From: Bacteroides sp.
Lineage (GTDB): Bacteria; Bacteroidota; Bacteroidia; Bacteroidales; P3
Assembly (NCBI GenBank): GCA_023662825.1
Contig: JAMPIH010000018.1
Span: 1 to 35,699 of the forward strand
Direction of reading: 5' to 3'
DNA length: 35,699 nt
Shown here piece after piece: positions 14,436 to 23,229 of this stretch. Under the pieces are notes generated by a model, which saw nothing but the letters and a program-made list of their open reading frames with translations, was not told the DNA's origin and did not search any database. The position numbers and the translations under genes were made by a program. The number at the start of each line of letters is the position of its first letter. Position 1 is the first letter of the stretch.

Positions 14436-16745
14436 ATGAAAAAGATATTTCTTTCCGTGATGATGGGGGCTCTCTTTACGGGACTCACGCACGCCCAGAC
14501 AGCCGAAATCGACCCCGCCGCGTACACCGTGCTGTCGGTAAGCAGCCAGTCGGCAACCGATACGGTGCAGAAGGCTTTCGACGGCGATACGGCCACGTGG
14601 TGGGCCTTGGGCGGCGATACGCCGATTCCCGCCGTGCTGGTGCTGGATTTGGGGCAGGAACACAGCGTTTGCGGCATCCGCTATCTCTGTAATCCGCAGA
14701 ACGATGGCGACAAGTTGAAATCTTACGCCCTGTATGTGGGCGATGATACGGTTGCATGGGGCGAAGCCCAGGCTTCCGGTGATATTTTTTGGGACTCCGC
14801 CGCGGACGTGACCTCCAAAGACCTGCTTTTCGGAGCCGTAAAGGGGCGTTTCGTCAAGATCGTCTATTTAGACAACACCAACACGTGGAACAGATCCATC
14901 CAGACGGCCGAATTGCGCGTATTGGATAACGCGGACGCCACGGACTTCCGCAAGAACCAGTTGCTGCGCACCGATTCGCTGCCTGTGTCGGTTTCTTCGT
15001 TGGATACCGTTTATCTCAGGGCCACGGCCTCCTCGGGGCTGCCCGTAAAATTCAATGTGCTTTCGGGTGCGGCCAAGGTTATGGAACGCAACGACAGCTG
15101 CTTCCTGATTTCAGACGGACTGAATGAGCCGACGGCCACCCTCGTGTTGGAAGCCGTGCAGGAAGGCAATGAAGAATATTATCCGGTGCGCCACGTCTTC
15201 GGCCTGCAGATGGACAATCCCTTGTTGTACGGGGTACAGCTCTATACCCCCTTGGTGGAGTCCGAAATCATCGCCATGCCTTCAGACACGCTTACCTATC
15301 CCTTATGGGCGAGGGCGGAAATCGGCTCGGCCTTCAATCATATTACCGAGGTGAATGTCGAGGTGGAAGGCGTTTCCGTTAAACACTACTGGGATGCCGT
15401 AACCAACACCCTCCGCGCCGATTTTGTGCCGGGTCGTTACGGCGATTTTACCGTCAGCTTCTATGCCGCCGCCAGCAACGGCCGCGACACTTCCTTTACA
15501 CGTACCGTTACCGTAGATAGCGTGGAAGAATCGCGCACGGTGCGCGCCTTCGAACACATGCTCATCAATTTTCCCGATCCGGGGCGTACCAACGGCGGGG
15601 TGTTCGTGTTTCCGCAGCATGTGGGCAGCTACCAGCGCATCATCGCTAAACTGGATATGCGGTGCCCCGATATTCCGGGCGGTTGCGACGATTGGGACCG
15701 CGTGGCCTGGGTCGAGATGCAGACCCCCGACGGGCAGTGGCGTGAGATTATCCGCTACACCACCGCCTACGGCGTTCCCTGCCGGCACGAATTGGATGTC
15801 AGCGACTTTTCTTCCTGGCTGCAAGGCGAGGTGCCCATGCGTATGTTTATCGATACCTGGGGGTCGGGCGGCTACGACATCACGCTCGATTTCGAGTTCG
15901 TGAAAGGCTTGCCGCAGTATCTCTACAGTGCCGTCGTGCCGCTGTGGAACGGCAATTTTCCCTTCGGCGACCCAGCCAACCTGCAACCGATGGACACCTT
16001 GCGCTTGGAAACGCCCGAAGGCGCGGCGGCCCTGAGCCTGAAAGTGGTTACCACCGGCCATGGCTGGGGCGAAAACAACACCTCCAACGCCGCCGAGTTT
16101 TATGATGCCAAGCATATCCTTTATGCCAATGAAACCTCATTTCTGCACGAACCTTGGATGAGATGCAATCCCAATCCTGATGGCTGTACGGGGCAGCGTG
16201 GTACATGGCGGTATAGTCGTGCCGGCTGGTGTCCGGGCGCGATTGCCCCCGGTTACAACTACAACCTGGCCGCGCAGTTAGGCAGCAGGGAACTGGAAAT
16301 GAAGTTCATCATGCAGGAAGACTATATGGATAAATGCCACCCCAACAATCCCGATTGCGTGAGCGGCGTTACCTGTAGCGACTGCAAGGATACCTACAAC
16401 CCCCAATATTACATCGCCTCCTATCTGATCGCCTATTACGACAAGATGTACGACTCCCTCCCGGACGTGGCCAACGAACAGATTGCCGAACGCGAGGAAC
16501 TCAGGTTCTCGGTCTATCCAAACCCGGCTTCCGACCGCTTTTTCGTGCAGACCTATGGCGAAACGGGGCGCGGCAGCCTGCAGGTGTTCAATATGAAGGG
16601 CGAAACCCTGCGGAGCACCGTGTTCAACAGCGGCGAAGAACTGAACGCCCGGGCGTTCGACGTACGCGATTTCCCCGCCGGGGTATATTTCGTGCGCATC
16701 CAGACCCTGCACAGGAACGGCATCCAAAAAATCATCGTACGATAA
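14436..16745 (+). CDS. Secreted PNGase F-like glycoamidase with discoidin-like and T9SS domains
   Basis: The ATG at 14436 gives 769 residues with a signal peptide (cut near THA|Q, 20). The frame stays open further upstream, but that part overlaps fabD. Residues 30-165 look like an F5/8-type C (discoidin) domain; 175-370 are beta-rich linker domains. Residues 385-672 resemble Flavobacterium PNGase F, which cuts N-glycans from asparagine. GGCDDWDR supplies the catalytic Asp421 (Asp60 in PNGase F). Glu554 in AAEFYD matches Glu206. Asp473 in FIDTW stands where PNGase F has Glu118. RAGWCPG near 595-601 is also shared. The tail from VYPNPASD (693-700) to KIIVR is a T9SS sorting domain, so the protein is exported to the cell surface or medium. 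Its TAA directly touches the folA ATG. Confidence 0.88.
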   Translation: MKKIFLSVMMGALFTGLTHAQTAEIDPAAYTVLSVSSQSATDTVQKAFDGDTATWWALGGDTPIPAVLVLDLGQEHSVCGIRYLCNPQNDGDKLKSYALYVGDDTVAWGEAQASGDIFWDSAADVTSKDLLFGAVKGRFVKIVYLDNTNTWNRSIQTAELRVLDNADATDFRKNQLLRTDSLPVSVSSLDTVYLRATASSGLPVKFNVLSGAAKVMERNDSCFLISDGLNEPTATLVLEAVQEGNEEYYPVRHVFGLQMDNPLLYGVQLYTPLVESEIIAMPSDTLTYPLWARAEIGSAFNHITEVNVEVEGVSVKHYWDAVTNTLRADFVPGRYGDFTVSFYAAASNGRDTSFTRTVTVDSVEESRTVRAFEHMLINFPDPGRTNGGVFVFPQHVGSYQRIIAKLDMRCPDIPGGCDDWDRVAWVEMQTPDGQWREIIRYTTAYGVPCRHELDVSDFSSWLQGEVPMRMFIDTWGSGGYDITLDFEFVKGLPQYLYSAVVPLWNGNFPFGDPANLQPMDTLRLETPEGAAALSLKVVTTGHGWGENNTSNAAEFYDAKHILYANETSFLHEPWMRCNPNPDGCTGQRGTWRYSRAGWCPGAIAPGYNYNLAAQLGSRELEMKFIMQEDYMDKCHPNNPDCVSGVTCSDCKDTYNPQYYIASYLIAYYDKMYDSLPDVANEQIAEREELRFSVYPNPASDRFFVQTYGETGRGSLQVFNMKGETLRSTVFNSGEELNARAFDVRDFPAGVYFVRIQTLHRNGIQKIIVR

Positions 16746-17252
16746 ATGGAAACGGCACAAAAATATAACCTGAGCATCGTGGTGGCGATTGCCGCCAACC
16801 GCGCCATAGGCATGAACAACGACCTGCTGTGGCATCTTTCCGACGACCTGAAGCATTTCAAGGCTTTGACCTCAGGTCATACAATCGTGATGGGGCGCAA
16901 GACCTACGAGTCCTTTCCCCGTCGTCCGCTGCCCAACCGCTTTCATATCGTGTTGAGCGGAACCGCCCGTTACGAGGAAGAAAGCGTAAAGACGGTGCGG
17001 ACACTGGAAGAGGCTCTGGCAGCCCTGCCTGCCGGTGAGGAATCGTTCGTGATAGGCGGCGGGCAGGTGTTCCGTATGTTCCTACCGTATTGCCGCAAGG
17101 CCTACATTACCGAAGTAAGGAAAGATTTCGAGGCCGATACGTTCTTTCCCGAACTCGCATCCGACCAATGGCGGCCCGAGGAAACGGGGCCATGGCTCAC
17201 GGACGGGGCTTCGGGCTTGGAATACCGTTATGTTACCTATGTAAGGAAGTAA
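16746..17252 (+). CDS. folA: Dihydrofolate reductase
   Basis: Reduces dihydrofolate to tetrahydrofolate with NADPH; the target of trimethoprim. The 168 residues contain the substrate-site segment LLWHLSDDLKHFK, in which Asp34 corresponds to the catalytic Asp27 of E. coli. HTIVMGRKTYESFP is the NADPH-contacting region, and FVIGGGQVFRMFLP carries the GG cofactor loop. The residue before the active-site Trp is Leu28, where E. coli has Pro21. The start codon immediately follows the TAA of the PNGase F-like gene with no space, so ribosomes may re-initiate. manA begins 4 bases after its stop. Confidence 0.97.
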   Translation: METAQKYNLSIVVAIAANRAIGMNNDLLWHLSDDLKHFKALTSGHTIVMGRKTYESFPRRPLPNRFHIVLSGTARYEEESVKTVRTLEEALAALPAGEESFVIGGGQVFRMFLPYCRKAYITEVRKDFEADTFFPELASDQWRPEETGPWLTDGASGLEYRYVTYVRK

Positions 17253-17256
17253 GCAA

Positions 17257-18273
17257 ATGGAAGAAAGAACCCTGTATCCCTTAAAGTTCATTCCCCTCTT
17301 CAAGCAGAAAGTGTGGGGCGGGACCGCCATCAAGGACGTGTTGGGATTAGACTACGGCAAGATGGACAAGTGCGGCGAGGCCTGGATGCTGTCGGGCCTG
17401 GAGGGTGAGGAATCGGTGGTGGCCAACGGCTTTCTGGAGGGCAACACCCTGCCCGAATTAGTGGAAGTGTATATGGGCGATCTGGTGGGTGAGGAAATCT
17501 ACAGGCGTTTCGGCCTGCAGTTCCCCTTGCTGTTCAAGTGGATCGACGCCACGGCCGACCTTTCGGTTCAGGTGCATCCCGACGACGAGTTGGCCATGGA
17601 ACGCGAAGGCTGTCTGGGCAAAGACGAGATGTGGTTTATCCGGCAGGCGGAATTGGGGGCGAAGCTGGTTTGCGGCTTCAAGCCGGGCGTGAACCAGATG
17701 AAATACCTCAAGGCGCTTAAAGACGGCAAGATCGAAGACATACTGCGGCAGGAAGAGGTGAACCGGGGCGACCTGTTCCATATTCCGGCGGGCACGGTGC
17801 ATGCGCTCCGTTCCGGCATACTGCTGGCGGAAATACAGCAGAGCAGCGACCTTACCTACCGCATCTACGATTGGAACCGTATGGGACTGGACGGAAAACC
17901 CCGCCGGCTGCATATCGAGCAGGCGCTCAAGGCACTGGATTTCGGCGACGGGCCACAGGGCAGGAAACCTGCGGTGGAAGCCGGCAGGATGCCTTACGGA
18001 CGGGTGCTGAACACCACCAACCCCATGCTCGACAGCCCGCATTTCAGGGTCAACTACCTGCCCCTGAATCAAGGCGTGGAAAAAGACTTTACGGGCACGG
18101 ACTCTTTTGTAGTCTATATGTGCACGGGCGGCGGCGGCGTATTGAAGGCCGACGGCAAGGCGGTGGAGATAAAGCAGGGCGAACTGGTGCTGGTTCCCGC
18201 CTGCTGCGACATTATCGACCTCTTCCCCGACACCCACGGCATGGAGTTGCTGGAAACCTACCTGCCGGAATAA
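17257..18273 (+). CDS. manA: Mannose-6-phosphate isomerase, class I
   Basis: Interconverts fructose-6-phosphate and mannose-6-phosphate, leading to GDP-mannose or into glycolysis. The N-terminal KQKVWGG segment (16-22) is typical. Zinc-site residues are visible as Gln105 and His107 in QVHPDDE, Glu124 in GKDEMW, and His182 in HIPAGTVHAL. The 338-residue length fits the short Bacteroidota form, with a second cupin lobe near the C-terminus. Mannose released from trimmed N-glycans would enter metabolism through this step, so the nearby PNGase F-like gene may be a meaningful neighbour; that link is inference. Confidence 0.95.
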   Translation: MEERTLYPLKFIPLFKQKVWGGTAIKDVLGLDYGKMDKCGEAWMLSGLEGEESVVANGFLEGNTLPELVEVYMGDLVGEEIYRRFGLQFPLLFKWIDATADLSVQVHPDDELAMEREGCLGKDEMWFIRQAELGAKLVCGFKPGVNQMKYLKALKDGKIEDILRQEEVNRGDLFHIPAGTVHALRSGILLAEIQQSSDLTYRIYDWNRMGLDGKPRRLHIEQALKALDFGDGPQGRKPAVEAGRMPYGRVLNTTNPMLDSPHFRVNYLPLNQGVEKDFTGTDSFVVYMCTGGGGVLKADGKAVEIKQGELVLVPACCDIIDLFPDTHGMELLETYLPE

Positions 18274-18286
18274 AAATTGAACAATC

Positions 18287-19744
18287 ATGAATGTAGATAT
18301 CGCACTGATATTTTTTGGATTGCTTGTGTTTTCGGCGCACGTTTTCGCCTCGCTGTATAACCGCAAGAAAATTCCGGATGTATTGCTGCTTATCCTGATC
18401 GGCTTGCTGGCCGGGCCGGCGCTGCATCTGGTGGATGTGGCCAATATGGGTGTGGGAGGGCCCGTGTTCGTGGCCATTACCCTGGTGGTCATCCTGTTCG
18501 AAGGGGGAACCTCGCTTTCGATCAAGGTGATGCGCTCGGCATGGAAAAGCACCATGTCGCTGACCGTTTTCTGTTTCTTCCTGTCGATGTTGCTGACTGC
18601 CGGCATCGGTATGGTGTTCGGCATGGACGCGCTCAGCGCCCTTACCCTGGGTGCCATTCTGGGCGGCACTTCCTCGGCGGTGGTCATTCCGCTTGTGCGT
18701 ATCTTGGATATCGGCGAGGAATCGCGCACCGTGCTGGTGTTGGAATCGGCGGCCACCGACGTGCTCTGTATCGTGTTCACCCTCTCGTTCATGCACGCCA
18801 TGGAAATGGGTAAGCTCCAGGTGGGGTCGATCGTGGGCAATATATTGTCTTCTTTTGTGCTGGCGGGTTTGCTGGGCTTTGCCGGAGCCTTGGTCTGGTC
18901 GCGCCTGCTTACCCAGATCCGCAAACTGCAGAACTCCATCTTCACCACGCCGGCCTTCGTGTTCGTTATCTACGGTATCGCCAATATGCTGGGCTACAGC
19001 GGAGCCATCGCCGCCTTGGTTTTCGGCATCACGATGGCCAATATCGATACCATCAAGAATAAATTGCTCATCAAGGTGATGGGCGGTCCCGGACACCAGT
19101 TGAACAAGACCGAGATGGTGTTTTTCGGCGAAATCGTGTTCCTGCTCAAGACCTTCTTCTTCGTGTATATCGGCATCTCGCTCGAATTCCACGACTGGCG
19201 ATCCATTCTGGCGGGACTGGCCATTACGTTCGCGTTGTTTTTCGGCCGTATCTTCGCCGCCCGTTTCTTTTCGCCCAAAACGGCCGGGCCTTTCGACAAG
19301 ACGGTTATCTCGATGATGATTCCCAAGGGGCTTGCCGCCGCCGTACTGGCGGGCTTGCCCTTGGCTGCGGGGCTGCCGGAGGGCGCGTTTATCAAGAATG
19401 TAACCTATTCGGTGGTGTTCTTCTCGATCCTGTTCGTTTCGTTGATGATCCTGCTGGTGGACAAGTCCCGTTTCGTGCGCCATACCTTCGAACGCATGCT
19501 GGGTACGAACACCGATTCGGCCGACAGCATTTTCATGCACGATGTGGAACGTTACGGCGACCAGGAGGAAGACGCTCTGTCTGAAGACGCCGATGAAGTG
19601 CTGTACGAACGTTCCCCCTATGTTTTCTTGCACAAGCACGAGAAAGAACATGTGGCCCGTCAGGAAAGCACCGCAGGAAAATCCGAGGTCAAGAAGGATT
19701 CCGAAACTCCGAAGCCGGAAAATCCGCTACCGGAACAGCTTTAG
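18287..19744 (+). CDS. CPA1-family cation/proton antiporter
   Basis: An integral inner-membrane protein of 485 residues with about 12 hydrophobic segments over residues 1-400. It is of the NhaP/YcgO type, exchanging Na+ or K+ for protons. The transport core includes ILFEGGTSL (69-77) and ESAATD (153-158), where Asp158 occupies the position of the usual Asn-Asp pair, with Thr157 in place of Asn. The last roughly 85 residues form a hydrophilic tail, acidic and then rich in Lys, Glu and Pro, which may be regulatory. The final 18 bases overlap the 3' end of rseP on the other strand. Ion specificity cannot be read from sequence. Confidence 0.9.
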   Translation: MNVDIALIFFGLLVFSAHVFASLYNRKKIPDVLLLILIGLLAGPALHLVDVANMGVGGPVFVAITLVVILFEGGTSLSIKVMRSAWKSTMSLTVFCFFLSMLLTAGIGMVFGMDALSALTLGAILGGTSSAVVIPLVRILDIGEESRTVLVLESAATDVLCIVFTLSFMHAMEMGKLQVGSIVGNILSSFVLAGLLGFAGALVWSRLLTQIRKLQNSIFTTPAFVFVIYGIANMLGYSGAIAALVFGITMANIDTIKNKLLIKVMGGPGHQLNKTEMVFFGEIVFLLKTFFFVYIGISLEFHDWRSILAGLAITFALFFGRIFAARFFSPKTAGPFDKTVISMMIPKGLAAAVLAGLPLAAGLPEGAFIKNVTYSVVFFSILFVSLMILLVDKSRFVRHTFERMLGTNTDSADSIFMHDVERYGDQEEDALSEDADEVLYERSPYVFLHKHEKEHVARQESTAGKSEVKKDSETPKPENPLPEQL

Positions 19745-21043
19745 TATATCGTTGGCGAAAACGAGGATGATGAGCGCGAAGAGAAGCGCCATGCCTATCA
19801 TCTGCGCCTTTTCGAGCACGCGGTCGCTTACCTTGCGCCGTGTAACCATTTCGTAGAGCGTAAACATCATGTGCCCGCCGTCCAGGCCGGGAATGGGCAG
19901 GATGTTCATGAACGCCAGCACCAGCGACAGCATGCCGGTGATATACCAGAACCGCGCCCAGTTCCATACCGAACCGTAGATGGTGGCGATGCCGATGGGA
20001 CCCGAAATGCTTTCGCTGGCCTTTTCCTGGCCGCTCACCACTTTCCCCAATCCACGTATGTTGGTCCACACCATGTCGAGGGCGTCGGTGGTGCCGTAAC
20101 GGAGCGCGCTGCCCGCCGTGTAGGCTTTGGTCTGCAGGGGCGAATGCGAGAGGATGCCGATGGTTCCGTTGCTGTCGGTCTGAACGCGAAAGAGCAGGGT
20201 GTCGGTTCCGCGCAGGGCGGTAAGCAGGATGCTGTCGTTCTTATGCCCGGTCACGATTTCCTTGAACGCCCCGAAAACGGGGGTGGGAGTTCGGTTCACG
20301 GCCACGATGAGGTCGCCTTTCCGAAGTCCGGCTGCATAGGCGGGATAGCCCGCCACGGCGGTGTCCACCAAGGTGGGGTAGTTGGTGATGTCGATAAAGG
20401 GAAAACCCGAAGAATCGGCGGCCAATCGCTTGTATGCGTCAGACGGAATCTGAACCGCTACCGTTTCACCGCCCCGCATCACGTTCAAGGTGCCGCCCAG
20501 AAGCAGGCTGCCGGGAACGGCGTCCGAAAAACGTTGGGGTGCCTTGTGTTTGGTGCCTATGATCCGGTCGCCGGTCTGCAGTCCTAATTCCCGCGCCACG
20601 GGGTAGGCGTAGATCCCGTTTTTGTTCACTTCCGCGGTGGGAAGGTAGGTCTTTTGGTTGTGGAGCAGGAGGCCGGAAAAAATCAGGATGCCCACCACCA
20701 GGTTCATGAACACGCCGGCGGTAATCACGATAAAACGTTTCCACGCGGCCTTGCTGCGGTATTCCCAAGGCTGGGGCGCTTTTTTGAGTGATTCCTTGTC
20801 CATCGACTCATCGACCATGCCGGCAATCTTGCAGTAGCCGCCCAAGGGCAGCCAGCCTAAGCCGTATTCGGTTTGTCCGATGCGGAACCGCAGCAGGCGG
20901 AAGCCCCCGGCATCGAAGAAAAGGTAGAATTTGTCCACGCGTATGCCGAACATCCGGGCGGCTAAGTAATGCCCCAGTTCATGTACGAAAACCAATATGG
21001 AAAGGCCAAGCACCAACTGCCCGGCCATAACGAGTGCGTTCAT
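19727..21043 (-). CDS. rseP: RIP metalloprotease RseP (site-2 protease)
   Basis: A zinc protease that cuts transmembrane segments inside the membrane, for example of anti-sigma factors, and can remove leftover signal peptides. HELGH with zinc ligands His21 and His25 and catalytic Glu22 lies in the first membrane helix. The C-terminal NILPIPGLDGGH motif supplies the third ligand, an Asp. Between them are one or two PDZ-like regions, marked by AAGLRKGDLIVAV at mid-chain and ELGLQTGDRIIG before it. The 438-residue length is typical. The gene follows dxr after 4 bases in a minus-strand operon and converges on the antiporter gene. Confidence 0.96.
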   Translation of the reverse strand: MNALVMAGQLVLGLSILVFVHELGHYLAARMFGIRVDKFYLFFDAGGFRLLRFRIGQTEYGLGWLPLGGYCKIAGMVDESMDKESLKKAPQPWEYRSKAAWKRFIVITAGVFMNLVVGILIFSGLLLHNQKTYLPTAEVNKNGIYAYPVARELGLQTGDRIIGTKHKAPQRFSDAVPGSLLLGGTLNVMRGGETVAVQIPSDAYKRLAADSSGFPFIDITNYPTLVDTAVAGYPAYAAGLRKGDLIVAVNRTPTPVFGAFKEIVTGHKNDSILLTALRGTDTLLFRVQTDSNGTIGILSHSPLQTKAYTAGSALRYGTTDALDMVWTNIRGLGKVVSGQEKASESISGPIGIATIYGSVWNWARFWYITGMLSLVLAFMNILPIPGLDGGHMMFTLYEMVTRRKVSDRVLEKAQMIGMALLFALIILVFANDILKLFR

Positions 21044-21047
21044 CGGA

Positions 21048-22202
21048 TTATAGTTTTTCGATACAGAAATTCCGGCATTCGAGGTCGCTGGCTTCTAATT
21101 GTTCCAGGTCGGGGCGGGCGATGAACGCCACCCGTTCCATGGCTTTTTCTATAAGGTCGGCGATGCCGGTAAACGGAATCTTTTCCTGCAGGAAGGCCTG
21201 TACCGCCACCTCGTTGGCGGCGTTCATGATGCAGGGCAGGTTGCCGCCCTTTTCGATAGCGTGGTACGCTAATTTAAGGCAGCGGAAGGTGTCGGTATCG
21301 GGCTTTTCGAAATGCAGCGCGCCGATGGCCGTCAGGTCGAGGCGCGGCAGTTCCAGCGGCAGGCGTTCGGGAAAAGTGAGCGCGTACTGTATGGGCAGCC
21401 GCATGTCGGGCAGACCCAGCTGCGCCTTTACCGAACCGTCGGCAAACGAAACGAGCGAGTGGATGATGCTTTCCGGATGTATCACCACCTCGATGTCCGA
21501 GGGCTGGACGCCGAAAAGCCACTTGGCCTCTATCATTTCCAAGCCCTTGTTCATCAGCGTGGCCGAATCGATCGATATTTTCCTGCCCATGTGCCAGGTG
21601 GGATGCTTGAGTGCCTGTTCGGGTTTCACGTCCTGCAACTGTGCGGCTTTGCGTCCCCGGAAAGGGCCGCCCGAACCGGTCAGGAAAATCTTTTCCACGC
21701 GGTTATTCACCTCTCCCGTAAGGCATTGGAAAATGGCGGAGTGCTCCGAGTCGATGGGGTTGATATAGACATGGTTCTCGCGCGCCTTGCGGCACACGAT
21801 CTCGCCGCCCGACACCAAGGTCTCCTTGTTGGCCAAGGCGATTTTCTTGCCCGCCTCGATGGCCCGCAGGGTGGGGCGCAGGCCGGCCGAACCCAAGAGG
21901 GCGGTCACCACGGTATCCACCGTATCGCAGCCAACGGCATCCGTAATCGAAGACATGCCGGCGAACACCTTTACATCGGTTTTCGCCAAGGCCTCCTTAA
22001 CCTTTGGGTAGTGGGCTTCGTTGCCGATCACCACCATATTGGGTTGGAATTCTTTTGCCTGTGCAATCAACAGCTCGGCCTGGTTCCATGCCGTGAGCAC
22101 TTCAACGGAAAATCGGTCGGGATGCGCCCTTACCACATCGAGCGTCTGGGTGCCGATGGAACCGGTGGAACCCAGAATCGCCAGTCGTTCGGCCTTGCTC
22201 AT
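21048..22202 (-). CDS. dxr: 1-deoxy-D-xylulose 5-phosphate reductoisomerase
   Basis: Makes 2-C-methyl-D-erythritol 4-phosphate with NADPH, the committed step of the MEP isoprenoid pathway. The NADPH-binding motif GSTGSIGTQTLDVV is at 11-24. The metal and substrate segments are present as PIDSEHSAIFQ and SIDSATLMNKGLEMIEAKWLF. The 384-residue length is normal. The start overlaps the M23 peptidase stop by 4 bases (ATGA), which indicates translational coupling. The neighbourhood of M23 peptidase, dxr and rseP is common in Bacteroidota. Confidence 0.97.
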   Translation of the reverse strand: MSKAERLAILGSTGSIGTQTLDVVRAHPDRFSVEVLTAWNQAELLIAQAKEFQPNMVVIGNEAHYPKVKEALAKTDVKVFAGMSSITDAVGCDTVDTVVTALLGSAGLRPTLRAIEAGKKIALANKETLVSGGEIVCRKARENHVYINPIDSEHSAIFQCLTGEVNNRVEKIFLTGSGGPFRGRKAAQLQDVKPEQALKHPTWHMGRKISIDSATLMNKGLEMIEAKWLFGVQPSDIEVVIHPESIIHSLVSFADGSVKAQLGLPDMRLPIQYALTFPERLPLELPRLDLTAIGALHFEKPDTDTFRCLKLAYHAIEKGGNLPCIMNAANEVAVQAFLQEKIPFTGIADLIEKAMERVAFIARPDLEQLEASDLECRNFCIEKL

Positions 22203-23098
22203 AAAATCATGTGTTTTTCGGGATCCACGGGCGTTCCGTTGTACCAGAGTTCAAAGTGCAGGTGAACCACTTCCCCGTTTCTGGCCGACTGCCCGGCAAT
22301 GCCGATGGCTTCGCCCGCCCGAACGAATTCGCCCGTACGCTTAAAGAGGGTGGCCGCCGCCGTGTAGATGGAAATGATCTTGCTGTCGTGTTCGATCACC
22401 ATGATATGGCCGCGCTCGGGACTCCAGGTGGTAAGCACCACCGAACCGTCGAGCACCGACTTGATCACGCTGTTGGGCTCCACCTCGAGGTCGATGCCGT
22501 AGTGCCGGGTCTGGTGGTCGAATTTTTGATACACCGAGCCTTCGGCGGGCACGTAAAACAGGATGTTGTCGGCAAAGCTGGCGTTTTTGGGGTCGCCACC
22601 GCTCAGCTGCACGGCGTTCAGGTCGAGGGTGTATTTGTCGGAACGTTCTATCTCGAGCCGCAGCAGCGAATCGGCCAGGCTGTTGTGGTATTCGATATTG
22701 CTGTAATCGCGCAGGGAGTCGCGGATTATCTTGGTGTCGTCCATGGGGATGTTGCCGGTAAGCACGGCGTTGAGCGTGCGCAGCATCAGGCTCTGCGTTT
22801 CAAGCTGCAACTGAAGCGAATCCAGCCGCATGCGGTCGCGCACGGTCTGTTCCACCAGGTCTTTCTTAACATAGCCGGGAATGAATTGGCGCACGGGGGT
22901 GAACACCACGATAAACACCGTGAAGGCGATCAGGATAATGCTGCACAGGGAAACGATGGTCCAGAAATTGAGGCTGGAAAGCCGGAAGGAGAACTTTTCG
23001 TGGAAGTTCTCGTCGGTAATCGAAAACCGGTACTTATGCCTTACGTTGGTAAAGGCATGTTTCCAGATGTTTTTCAGTATGTGTCTGTTCCTTTTCAA
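22199..23098 (-). CDS. Membrane-anchored M23 family metallopeptidase
   Basis: A 299-residue envelope protein with a basic cytosolic N-terminus, one membrane helix at about 45-67, a helical periplasmic segment (75-160) and a LytM/M23 domain (180-299). Zinc ligands are visible: His199 and Asp203 in HYGID, and His281 in HLHFEL with its partner His279. The usual His in the Y-x-H motif is missing (IYTAAATL at 244-251). I recall that this is common in this Bacteroidota subgroup, so activity may be altered or the domain may act as a regulator. It would work on peptidoglycan cross-links. It is the first gene of the operon with dxr and rseP. Confidence 0.88.
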   Translation of the reverse strand: MKRNRHILKNIWKHAFTNVRHKYRFSITDENFHEKFSFRLSSLNFWTIVSLCSIILIAFTVFIVVFTPVRQFIPGYVKKDLVEQTVRDRMRLDSLQLQLETQSLMLRTLNAVLTGNIPMDDTKIIRDSLRDYSNIEYHNSLADSLLRLEIERSDKYTLDLNAVQLSGGDPKNASFADNILFYVPAEGSVYQKFDHQTRHYGIDLEVEPNSVIKSVLDGSVVLTTWSPERGHIMVIEHDSKIISIYTAAATLFKRTGEFVRAGEAIGIAGQSARNGEVVHLHFELWYNGTPVDPEKHMIL

Positions 23099-23123
23099 TT
23101 TGCGAACGGATTGGCATAAACTA

Positions 23124-23131
23124 CAAAGATA
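23124..23131 (-). promoter_or_regulatory. Probable -7 element of the M23-dxr-rseP operon
   Basis: On the minus strand this reads TATCTTTG, an exact fit to TAnnTTTG. It lies 26-33 bases upstream of the M23 peptidase ATG. The best -33 candidate, TTTTG at 23143-23147 on the minus strand, is too close (11 bases), so only the -7 part is convincing. Confidence 0.55.
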
Positions 23132-23175
23132 CGCTAAAAAGACAAAAGGGCATAGTTGGCCGTGCGTGGATTTTA

Positions 23176-23210
23176 TTTGTAGGTAACTTGTTTAAAAAGT
23201 TGTATCTTTA
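23176..23210 (+). promoter_or_regulatory. Possible promoter of the DUF4160/DUF2442 pair
   Basis: A TTTG at 23176-23179 is followed after 23 bases by TATCTTTA (23203-23210), one mismatch from the TAnnTTTG consensus. Transcription would begin near 23217, just before the preferred start at 23230. It is back to back with the minus-strand operon promoter at 23124-23131. Confidence 0.4.
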
Positions 23211-23229
23211 CAGAAAGAACATTGCTACA

